DNA from: Aphanomyces cochlioides
Lineage: Eukaryota; Oomycota; Saprolegniomycetes; Saprolegniales; Verrucalvaceae
Direction: 5' to 3'
Assembly: GCA_019828595.1 (NCBI GenBank)
Contig: JAHQRK010000008.1
Coordinates: 2,046,001 to 2,110,000 of the forward strand
DNA: 64,000 bases
The position numbers were made by a program, and so were the translations under genes. The notes below the pieces were generated by a model. It was not told where the DNA came from and ran no database searches. It saw only the letters and a list, made by a program, of their open reading frames with translations. Below, piece by piece: positions 31,427 to 41,017 of this stretch. The stretch's first letter is position 1. Each line of letters starts with the position of its first letter.

Positions 31427-34400
31427 TTAATTTGGGGCTGAAGGTTGGAGCGCGAGCAAAGTCGGGTACTTGGCTACCAGTGGGCGATAGACAGGTTGTC
31501 TATGCAAAGTATTGATTGCTGATATTGCTTCCACTCGTTGAGGGCTGTCAACTTCTTGGAGGCGAAGCCATCTGCGGATCGATGCATGCCATCGGATGAA
31601 GCTGACTTCTTGCCAAATTTCTGGCGGAGGCGGCTTCTTCGATTCGAACTTGGCGGCGTTGTGCGTTGTCCAAATATAGTGAAGGTTGGAAGCACACAGA
31701 AGAGCCCAGAGCACAAACAGTATGTCTTGAAGCTGGCTACCGCGTTCGTTGACTTGAAAGCGGTCGATGTTGGTGATGGCAGTCCAATCGAAATTGACAC
31801 CGAAGCATCGCCAAGCGGTCGCGTGAAAACGCCAAAGGGGATACACGCGAGAGCAGGTGTGGAAGGCGTGGTGTTGGTTCTCCGGTGCGTCGCAATTGGT
31901 ATAGACACAGCAAATTACGTCTGGCTGCTGAGGTTGCAAGTAGAACAAGCGCGAGTTGACAGGCAGCATGTTGAACAACAGTCGAAACCAAACGTCGCCA
32001 TGGAGGGGAGGCGGCCAACGGCATGTTTTGCGGATGAGTCGCACGTAGGTCGCAATATCTTGTTGCTCGACGCGGGACGATGTCGCCACTGGGTGCGGTT
32101 TTCCATCCGAAGGGGCGTGATGCGCCAAACGTGATACGAGTCGCTTGGGCCAACGCTCGAAGGATAGCAATTGATCTTTGAAAAGTGCCTTGAAAGGGTG
32201 ACTTGTTGTATCGATATCGGTCAAAGCAGTTCCAGTTCGAACGCCAGACGTGCGGAGGACTTGGTCGAATATCTTGGTGAGGTGGCTATAAACTTGACCA
32301 GCACGTTCGGGTGCTGCAAATCCCATCGCGCCGTTCGCTTGTAACGTCACTTGTGCCGCACGGTTGTTGGATGACAGTCGATCAATAAACGCAGCTCTTG
32401 TAGGCCATGTCCCTTGCCGTGTCAAGAAGTCTTTGAGGCAGTGGAAACCGTTTTGAGACGCATGTCTACACCATCGACGACACAGAGCAGTCTTCACGAC
32501 ATTTGATGTAGCACCCGCAGGACCAACTTGCAGAGCGGGGTAGGATGTCAGCCACACGGGGAGGTTCAAAAGTTCTTCGAGGCTTGGTGGCGAAGCGGTT
32601 CGCTTGGCCATAGGTGTGGCGGCCCATTGATGCCAAATGTCGTGCCAAAGAGGATGCAGCTCCCACAAAAACAACCACTTGGAGCTGTGGTTGGGGAAGT
32701 ACGTGAGAAAGTCGAACGGGTGGGTGTCGCGATACAGCTTGTTCATGACACGGGAAAATTGTCTCTTGACAAGCAACTTCCATGGGGCAAATGTGTTGGG
32801 TGAATTGGGCTGCATCAAGAGTTGGAGCCGCAGCAGTCGCTGAGTCCGAAGCTTCGAAGCCACATGCGGAATACCGAGGCCGAGTTTTTGATCGAACTGC
32901 CACTTGCGGCAAATAGTTGAGCGATGATGGTCGGTGATTTGCGTCTTCCGACCAAGGATGTACTTGTTGACCATTCTTTGCCAAACGGCAACCATCGTTG
33001 GAGGCACATACACTGCAGCCGTGACATGCCATAACAACGACAACAACATGGTCGATACGATGAGTTTGCGGCCTTGGATGGTTCGCGCACGACTTCCCCA
33101 CGTTTGAAACGCAGCCAGAAACTTGTCGTTCAGTTGCTGGACTTGAAAATCGCGCGGCAGTCGGTGGCCAAAGAGAATACCAAGGTATTTCACTGGCTTC
33201 TCGCTCGGCAAGACGTTCAAGAGGCCACCATCGTCGATGTCTTCGATATCGAGATTGTTGTTGAGCGCCAAAGTCATGCACTTGGCAACGTTGAGACGAG
33301 CTCCAGACACAGAGCAAAAGTCTTCGACAATTGCCATTTGCTCGACCGCCGCTTGGAGGGATGACGAGAGTAGAGTCGTGTCGTCGGCAAAGTAGATGCT
33401 CGTCAGTGAGTCTCCATTTGGAAGGGGAATACCAAAATCAGGAGATCCGCGTAGCATTTCGCCGAGTGGCTCGAGGTAAAGTACGAAGAGCATGCACGAT
33501 AGGGGGCAACCTTGCTTGACTCCGCGGGTAGGCCGTATGGTAGGGCCAAGACCGTCGTTGAAAATGATCTGGACCAGAGGCGTATTGTAAAGCAACTGAA
33601 CCCAAGACACAAATGTGGGACCGATGTTCATCTCCTTGAGTACGTCGAAGAGAAAGCCTTGGTCAACCATATCGTATGCCTTGGAAAAGTCGAGAAACGT
33701 CGCGTAGTAGTCGTGGTCTTCATTGGTACAGAAAGTCTGCAATGCTTGTACCAGCATCACGTGGTCGTGCAAGCGACGGCCAGGGACAAAACCAGCTTGG
33801 CTTGGGTGAGCGAGGTATGGGGCAACTTGTGCAAGACGGTAGGCCAGCGCCCGCGATAGAATCTTGACTTCAACCGACATGAGAGTAATCGGCCGATAGT
33901 TGCCAGGGTCGCCTCTGTCTCCAGCCTTGAACAAGAGCGCCACTGCACTTCGGCGTTGTTGGAGCAGGAGGTGACCGTGATGGGTGAGTTGGTAGTTGAA
34001 CACCTTGAGCAGGATTTGGGCGAATACGTCCGGGGAGACTTGAAAGAAAGCTGCAGGCCAGCCGTCTGAACCAGGAGACTTGTTCGGGTTCATAGACTTG
34101 AGCGCGCCGCACAGGTCTTCCGCCGTGAGAGGACTTTCCAGAGCGTCGCGCTGTTCTTGAGTGAGACGTCGAGTAATGGCTCGAATGATAGCTCGGCGAC
34201 GGGCCCGATTCAACGGTGGTTGGTCTCTTGGAGTGACCATGATGTTTTTCCAATGAGACGTAAAACCAGCCTTGACTTCAGACGGGTCAGTCGACGTTAC
34301 ACCGTTGATTGTCACGGACGAGAGCGGCACTTTGATCCCCTTGGGTCGACGAAAAAAGTGACTGGTACCTCGCTCGTTGACGTTGGCGTGAAAGTCGAAT

Positions 34401-35580
34401 TGCTGATCCAGGTTGAACTGTCGGTACTCGCTGCGGGCAGTGTCAAGGGCTTGACGGGCGGTATTAACAATGGATGTCTCAACGAGTCCCATGTCGAATG
34501 CTCGGCGGGAAGTAAGCCACTTCATCTTGAGGCTGTTGAGTGTGTACTTCATCGAGTCAATGTACTGGCGATGACTGACTTGGAGACGCTTCTTCATTCT
34601 CTTCAACCAGCCGTACCACTTTGCGCCAAAGTTTTGAGTGTCGTCTGCGCGCATCTCGTCCAAAAGTTGATTGGCTTCGGCCTTGATCGCTGCGACTACT
34701 TGAGGGTTCTTTAAGAGCTCACGGGGGAGGCGCCAGTAACTTCGGTCGGGAGCTCGCTGCTCGCAGGAGAGGACCACTTTGTGTTCCATGTGGTCGCCTG
34801 CAAAGCTGCTTGGGGAATAGCTTGAACGTGCGTACGTTTGAGCGACGATATCTTGGTCCACAAACAGGTAGTCGAGGCGGTTGCTTCGACCAGGGCCGCT
34901 GTAAACGCGCTCGTTGGGGTGGTGCATCCTCCACGCATCGATAACACCAAGTGCTGAAAGCCAGGCAATGCATTCCGCCTTACCAGCGTTGTGGTCTTGG
35001 CGAGGTCGAGTCGCGTCCAGATGCTCTTCCAGGGGTAAGTTGAAATCGCCTCCGACAAAGTGAATGCTGTCGTCTTCAAAGTCGCGAGGCAGATCGTCGA
35101 AAAACGGTGCTCGAGAGTGAGCGATAACCGGGGCATAGACGTTGTGAAAGTAACAGGAACGCCGTCCCACTGAGTTCGAACAACCATGTATCTTCCAGGT
35201 CGGTCATGGGTGGTCAAGTGTTGCAGGTCGAGGAATCCAGGCATGGATCCATGGAAATACGATGCCACACCGCAGCGCCGATTGTTGAGTGAGTCGACGC
35301 GATCAGTGCGGAGATCGTTGGTGAAGAGCTTGTATTTGCCAACGCCTACTTCGTTGTTGAGGTGGAGTTGGAAGGTTTCGAGATGTTTGATGTTATTGAT
35401 TTTGGTTTCTTGAAAGAAAACGGCTTGGGTCGGAATTTGGAGTCGCCGCGCCACAAGATGTCCGTTGTCTTTCAGCCCATTGAGGTTGGCAGTGGTCAGT
35501 TCGAGTATGGGGAACTTGGTGAAGAGACCGGCCGCGACCACCTTAGCCACGGAACGCGACAGACGTTGCGTTCGCAACAT
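31427..35580 (-). pseudogene. Family A LINE ORF2, frameshifted in the endonuclease
   Basis: ORF2 is as in E2, except that one C is missing near 35152 (GTAACAGG where E2 has GTACACAGG). The frame from the ATG at 35580 changes after about residue 142, inside the endonuclease and before GDFN. The rest, including the intact reverse transcriptase with FADD and the C-terminal zinc-knuckle-like motif, continues in another frame to 31427. One base alone separates it from a functional reading frame, so a sequencing error is possible. Confidence 0.9.
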
Positions 35581-38542
35581 CTCCCAGCATGAGTGTCTGA
35601 GTGTCGGGTTGGAACATCACTTGGTTGTCGAAGGTGGGGTCCAGGGAGCCAGCCTCATGGAATTCCAGGATCGTGGTCAAGACGTATCGCGACTTCTCGT
35701 CTTCGCCGGCATACAACGTTTCCATGATATTCCAAATCAAGAGGCCGAAGCTCGTGTCAAGCAATATGGCAGATAGCGATACGCCCGACAAACAGCGGGA
35801 GCCCAAATGAGAAGCCAGTGCAGTGACCGGGTACTTGGTAGAGGCCACGATCGCAGCATCACTGTTGTAGTACGTTGGAGCATGAATGGCCAAGAGAACT
35901 TCTGCCACAGCCAACACTTCTTCCAGGTCGCCGCGGTGGAGGGAAATCTCGTCGCCGTCAATGGTAGTATCGATGAAGTCGATGTTCTTGAATAGCTCGA
36001 TGTTGCTGAAGATGGCTTGAACGTGCTCGCGGGTCATACGCACACCCCACGTCAATGAGTACAGCTGGGAGAACGGTTTGTCTCCACCCCAAGTCGCTCG
36101 AAGCCACCGATGGAGGAGGCGTTGTCTCACAAAGTACTCAAAGCATGCACGGTCTTCATCAAAAAGTCGGTGCAGTTGCAAGCCAAATTCAATCGGGGAA
36201 CGCTCGAGATGGCTACACAGCATATCGACGCGGCCGTCGTTGATGAGTTGGGCAAGGTTGAACGAGCTGTTGGTCACTGCATCTTCGACTTGGGTTGAGA
36301 GATGCAATGGAACTTTGGCTGTCTTGGTGTCGAGGTCTTGTAGTTCGGCGAGAATTTCGTCAAGAGACATTTCTATGCGCTTGGGAACGCCATCTTGGAT
36401 CTTGGTGCCGCCGACAAATTGACCGGACGTAGGGAGGTGGGGAGGGTCATCCGAGACGTCCAGCTTGGGTACAATCGTTGAGATCTTGTAATCGCCAAAC
36501 TGAGCAACGTGTTCCTCGGGGTTGACACACACACGTTCGTCGAGGGCTTCAAACATGTTGGGCGAAATCCAAGAGCGGCCATGCTCGGGGGAATCCACTT
36601 GCTGTTGCGTCTTCTTGCGCTTGCCTCTCGACGCCTTGACGCCAGTCCACTGCGGAGGGTTGGCTTGCGCAGTTTTCCGACGTTTTGGCGCCTTGGGAGT
36701 CGAAGAAGGCGGGTTGGTTGGGCTGGGAGCTGGCTTGTTCAATCCATATTGGCGGGACGTTGCATCAAGGTCCAAACGAACCAAGTTCTTGTCACGAAAA
36801 TACCACCCTTGACCGTACACGCGGAGACAACGGCCCTTGAAAAGAATTTCTTCGACGAGACGGCCGTCGCGCTGTATGGTCGTTGGTACGGAGGTTCCTT
36901 CAAAGTAAAGGCGGTACCGAGAGCTCGCCATACCGCTTGAAGAGGAAACGTTGGGGTAGGAGCCCCACAGGAAGCGTGGCTCCAACTTGGTCATGACGTC
37001 GAAGATCAGGCGCTCTTCGTCTTGATCTTGAAGGCCTTGAGGGATGTCCATGAAAAATCCGCCGAGGACGTGCGGAACGTTCATCGTGAAGTGTTGGGAC
37101 GAGCCATCTCGAGCGACTTGAATCTTAAACGCGATGCCTCGCAGCTTCGTCATCGCTTCGTGAGAGGCAACACCCCACTTGAGCATGCGGTTCGGGATGT
37201 CCTTCTCGCATCTCACAATGTCAGCAATCGCAGTGTCGAGGCCGAGGGCTTGGTTGTCGAAAAGGATCGATGCCATGGCAGCTGAAACATCGATGGTCTT
37301 CGTGTGTGCACCCGTGGGCATCTGCAACCAGCCGACGATGCCGCGCGCCGAGTGCTTCTGGATCGGGAGGGTGTCTTCAAACGTGAGGGTTCCAGCAGCA
37401 CGCTTGCGAAGGAGGGGTTCGAGTTCCTCCATCGTGGGCTGGTAAGGAGCAACGTCCTTGGTCTTGATGGCCTTGGGAGACTGAGACCGCTGTTGCGCTT
37501 GGAAGGCCCATACGTCGTTGGGGGCCTGGCGGTTGTTGGGTTGGCCACGGCCAGGTGTCTGGGCTCCGCCAGATTGAGAAATGTTTTCCAAATGCGATCC
37601 GGGTGAAGCCTGAGACGATGGCTGGCGGACTGAGTGAGAGTCCGAGTCGTGCGTCAGACCAACACTCAAGCGTGCGTCAGAGGCTTGGTCTTGTCCGGAC
37701 CCTGTCCCATGGTGGACAGAGTCACACGTTTGACCTTCACTCGCGTTGGACTTCGAGAAGCTTCCATGGGTGACTTGGTCTTGAGTATTCCCATGACCAA
37801 CACTGGCCACAGGGTTGTTCGCGATTGTTCCAGATCTTGCCCGATGATTCTTCGAGAAGAGACCATCACTCATGGAGCGACTAGTCTCGATGGGATCTTG
37901 ACCTGTCGCCAGAGTGGACTTGTCGCTCGGGGGATTCTTCGAGAAGGGACCTTCACTCAGGGATGGACTGTTCTCGAATCTTCCTTGACATGTCGTCATG
38001 TTGACGTCGGTGCTTGAGCGAGTCTTCGAGAAGCCACTATCACTCGTCGAGAGAACATTCTCGAAAGGAACAGAACCCAACGGAGTCTTGCCAGGCAAGC
38101 CACCATCACTCACGATGGACGTGGTTGATGGAGATTCTTCGGGCAAGGTCGTTGACGTCATGAGCACATCTTCCGAGGTTGGAACGCCGTCTTGCCAGGC
38201 TTCGTCGCAAGTGTCAGAGGTCGTTGGATCATTCGCGGGATCGCAAGCCTTCGTCGAGCGAGTCACAGGCAAGGGTTCAAAACGGCGCGGTTTCGAAGGG
38301 GTTGCACGTTGACGTGGAAACGGAACGCGCGTTGGAGTAGGGAGCGGATTCGTAGACGCGTCATGATGCGAAGCGTTGGAAGCATCGTCGACGTCCTCTT
38401 CCAACGACGACGCCATGTCGGTATCGCTTGGGGATGGGTCAGCAACGACGATGACGTCCATATCGCTGGGGCTGGACGCCGAGGGAGAGAACGCGGAGGA
38501 GCAAGATGGGGCACGAGGGTTGGTCGAGCGGGTAGCAACCAT
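35543..38542 (-). CDS. Family A LINE ORF1 protein (intact)
   Basis: This 999-aa protein starts at the ATG at 38540-38542 (A at -3, G at +4). An in-frame TTG at 38584 is less likely. Residues 1-340 are Ser/Thr/Asp-rich with at least four degenerate ~29-aa repeats, each ending in an FSK motif. Around residues 494-584 strand-like segments FFMDIP, RFLWGSY, RYRLYF and LRVYGQGWYF suggest an RRM-like RNA-binding fold. A Lys/Arg-rich linker (PKAPKRRKTAQ) follows, then a mostly helical C-terminal half of unknown fold. There is no CCHC knuckle. ORF2 starts inside its last 13 codons, in the +1 frame. Presumed role: element RNA binding. Confidence 0.88.
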   Translation of the reverse strand: MVATRSTNPRAPSCSSAFSPSASSPSDMDVIVVADPSPSDTDMASSLEEDVDDASNASHHDASTNPLPTPTRVPFPRQRATPSKPRRFEPLPVTRSTKACDPANDPTTSDTCDEAWQDGVPTSEDVLMTSTTLPEESPSTTSIVSDGGLPGKTPLGSVPFENVLSTSDSGFSKTRSSTDVNMTTCQGRFENSPSLSEGPFSKNPPSDKSTLATGQDPIETSRSMSDGLFSKNHRARSGTIANNPVASVGHGNTQDQVTHGSFSKSNASEGQTCDSVHHGTGSGQDQASDARLSVGLTHDSDSHSVRQPSSQASPGSHLENISQSGGAQTPGRGQPNNRQAPNDVWAFQAQQRSQSPKAIKTKDVAPYQPTMEELEPLLRKRAAGTLTFEDTLPIQKHSARGIVGWLQMPTGAHTKTIDVSAAMASILFDNQALGLDTAIADIVRCEKDIPNRMLKWGVASHEAMTKLRGIAFKIQVARDGSSQHFTMNVPHVLGGFFMDIPQGLQDQDEERLIFDVMTKLEPRFLWGSYPNVSSSSGMASSRYRLYFEGTSVPTTIQRDGRLVEEILFKGRCLRVYGQGWYFRDKNLVRLDLDATSRQYGLNKPAPSPTNPPSSTPKAPKRRKTAQANPPQWTGVKASRGKRKKTQQQVDSPEHGRSWISPNMFEALDERVCVNPEEHVAQFGDYKISTIVPKLDVSDDPPHLPTSGQFVGGTKIQDGVPKRIEMSLDEILAELQDLDTKTAKVPLHLSTQVEDAVTNSSFNLAQLINDGRVDMLCSHLERSPIEFGLQLHRLFDEDRACFEYFVRQRLLHRWLRATWGGDKPFSQLYSLTWGVRMTREHVQAIFSNIELFKNIDFIDTTIDGDEISLHRGDLEEVLAVAEVLLAIHAPTYYNSDAAIVASTKYPVTALASHLGSRCLSGVSLSAILLDTSFGLLIWNIMETLYAGEDEKSRYVLTTILEFHEAGSLDPTFDNQVMFQPDTQTLMLGDVANATSVAFRG

Positions 38543-38595
38543 ATTGTCAGATAGCGTAGAGTGGTACTGCGGGGTAGCTGGCAAATTGGAAACTG

Positions 38596-38609
38596 GCTCC
38601 TATGGCTCA
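38596..38609 (+). repeat. tRNA-Met 5' stub between E7 and E8
   Basis: GCTCCTATGGCTCA, still with G at tRNA position 1. It is the last stub of this train that carries the normal first base. Confidence 0.94.
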
Positions 38610-38791
38610 CTGCAATGGGGAGGTATATTAATAGACTTTCAATATCTACTAATACTAATATTGCCTACTAACGGCTCATCCCACTTCCAAATGCTTCAGC
38701 AGATTTTCTACTTTGGGCTTTGGAGTACAGCGATTTTTGACTTGTTGAATAAATACTTGGGGCTTGTTAATTTGGGGCTGAAGGTTGGAGT
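38610..38791 (-). mobile_element. E8: family A LINE, extreme 3' fragment (about 180 bp)
   Basis: This copy holds the 157-nt 3' UTR and only the last ~25 nt of ORF2 (stop at 38767-38769). It is very strongly 5'-truncated. Its 5' junction reads GGAG-TA-CTCC: tRNA base G1 is replaced by A, preceded by an extra T. Confidence 0.92.
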
Positions 38792-38805
38792 ACTCCTATG
38801 GCTCA
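38792..38805 (+). repeat. tRNA-Met 5' stub between E8 and E9, with G1 changed to A
   Basis: ACTCCTATGGCTCA. The first base is A instead of G, and the same A appears in every stub and the tRNA to its right in this train. Confidence 0.93.
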
Positions 38806-39496
38806 ATGTCAATGGGGAGTCTATTTGTAGTTAATGTAAACTACAAACTAATATTGCCCGAAGGCTCATCCCATTTCCAACTGCTAGGCTGAATTGGAAA
38901 TCAATTTGGCTTTTCGTTTTCTTGATTCGCTTCGACGTTGGGACTTCGATTTCTTCGGTGTTTGTAAGCTAACACGGCGAATATGTCGGATAAAACTGAC
39001 TCTTGGCATCTGACCCAGGGGGTATACATTTTCATTGTCTTGGATCATACATAGACTTCGGTCTATGCAGCGCTTGTATCGCTTGGCGAGGACCCAGCAA
39101 TGGGATGTTGAATCAGTGACAGAAACAACCAAGAATTCTCCGTCAGGCTCATCCAATATCGCTCTACAGATATCACGAATTGGATCACCCACCGATTGCT
39201 TGAGCAGTTGACGGGAGAATATGGCGTCGTTGTAGTGGAATCCATGTGTGTATGCCAGCTTGAGAAAATCATGCATCTTGGAAGGGGGAATGCCCGCGTC
39301 TTGAGGAACTCCATGGGCCTCTTTGAAACCCGAAATGACTTCTTCGCTGAGCTCAAAATTGGAGACATTCAAATTGGTAGCAACGATTCGGATTGCAGCC
39401 GCAAGACAAGATTTGTCACTGTTGTTGCCAATTTCTAGCCACAGAGGATCCATCGCTCGAAATTCAGCAAGCGTTGGGGCGAGACCAGTGTTCGTT
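38806..39496 (-). mobile_element. E9: family B LINE, 5'-truncated (0.7 kb)
   Basis: This copy carries the family B 3' UTR and the last ~204 codons of ORF3. It is cut off at 39496 within ORF3. Confidence 0.93.
38884..39496 (-). pseudogene. Family B LINE ORF3, C-terminal fragment
   Basis: The protease-like half of ORF3 remains, with the candidate Cys, His and Asp/Asn residues and the basic tail in frame. The chromodomain-like half is missing through truncation. Confidence 0.85.
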
Positions 39497-39510
39497 ACTC
39501 CTATGGCTCA
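39497..39510 (+). repeat. tRNA-Met 5' stub between E9 and E10, with A1
   Basis: ACTCCTATGGCTCA, preceded by T, which repeats the E8 junction scar TACTCC. Confidence 0.93.
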
Positions 39511-39535
39511 ATGTCAATGGGGAGTCTATTTGTAG

Positions 39536-40966
39536 TTAATGTAAACTACAAACTAATATTGCCCGAAGGCTCATCCCATTTCCAACTGCTAGGCTGAATT
39601 GGAAATCAATTTGGCTTTTCGTTTTCTTGATTCGCTGCGACGTTGGGACTTCGATTTCTTCGGTGTTTGTAAGCTTAACACGGCGAATATGTCGGATAAA
39701 ACTGACTCTTGGCATCTGACCCAGGGGGTATACATTTTCATTGTCTTGGATCATACATAGACTTCGGTCTATGCAGCGCTTGTATCGCTTGGCGAGGACC
39801 CAGCAATGGGATGTTGAATCAGTGACAGAAACAACCAAGAATTCTCCGTCAGGCTCATCCAATATCGCTCTACAGATATCACGAATTGGATCACCCACCG
39901 ATTGCTTGAGCAGTTGACGGGAGAATATGGCGTCGTTGTAGTGGAATCCATGTGTGTATGCCAGCTTGAGAAAATCATGCATCTTGGAAGGGGGAATGCC
40001 CGCGTCTTGAGGAACTCCATGGGCCTCTTTGAAACCCGAAATGACTTCTTCGCTGAGCTCAAAATTGGAGACATTCAAATTGGTAGCAACGATTCGGATT
40101 GCAGCCGCAAGACAAGATTTGTCACTGTTGTTGCCAATTTCTAGCCACAGAGGATCCATCGCTCGAAATTCAGCAAGCGTTGGGGCGAGACCAGTGTTCG
40201 TGAGGAAGTGGGCTCCAGCTTGTCGCCATCGTTGGTACATCGCCACGGCTTCTTGACACCCGCTGAGGTCTTTTTCGTCGAACCAGTCTTTGTCGAGTCC
40301 ATCCGGGCGTTGAAACTTCCAGTTGACTTGGTATTGAATAGTTGAAATTCGATTTCGCATTGATGCCACTTCGCGGTGGTCATCGATAAACAACACTTCA
40401 TCGATGTCATCATCGTCGGTTGGAATTCGCAGAGTGCGTGGGCGGTTGGTTGGGGCATCAGCCGTTGTCGCATTCGTTTGTGGCCTGGCTGGAACAGAAA
40501 CATCGTCCAATAGATCCATGAGGGATGGTAGCGGAGATCCATTGTCATTGCCCAAGGGGTCAAATTCGCGGGTGCTCGAGTTCAAAATGGACATATCAGG
40601 AGTAAATTGGTGTTCTTCAGTTGTAACTGGACTTGAAGGACGAGTGTCGGATGATTGCGTCATAGGTACAGAAATCTCAACTCCATCCACTCCCTCAAGA
40701 GTAATCCCTGGAGACATCGAGCTCCCCACACCTCGTGTAGTTATGGGTCTCGACGTCTGCGCGGGGAGTACGCTATCGGCAGTGAAAATCGTTGAAGCTT
40801 CCATTGTTGTTGTCTTGGGTAAAATCAAAAGTGAGTCTTGGAGAATTGTTTTGAGATTCTCACTGAACTTATTCTCAGTTGCGACACTTGAGTCAGGCAC
40901 GATTTGATTGGGCAGTGAAATGTTTTGCGCGGATCGTGAGTGATGGTCGCCAGGATTCCCAATCAA
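39536..40966 (-). pseudogene. Family B LINE ORF3, frameshifted at the C-terminal tail
   Basis: An extra T near 39675 (AAGCTTAAC where other copies have AAGCTAAC) replaces the last ~28 residues, including most of the basic tail, with about 46 unrelated residues ending at 39536. The normal stop would be at 39589. The chromodomain-like and Cys/His/Asp regions are intact, so the product may be partly functional apart from the presumed nuclear signal. Confidence 0.85.
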
Positions 40967-41017
40967 AAATTCAGCTGGGATACCAAGTCAAGAATACAGC
41001 TGGGGCTTGTAATCAAA

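Larger units (their letters stand above)
31270..38595 (-). mobile_element. E7: family A LINE, full length (7.3 kb)
   Basis: This copy is almost identical to E2 along its whole length. ORF1 is intact (35543-38542), and ORF2 has one missing base near 35152. It carries the family A 3' hairpin module and the conserved 35-nt 5' block, and is bounded by tRNA stubs on both sides. Confidence 0.95.
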
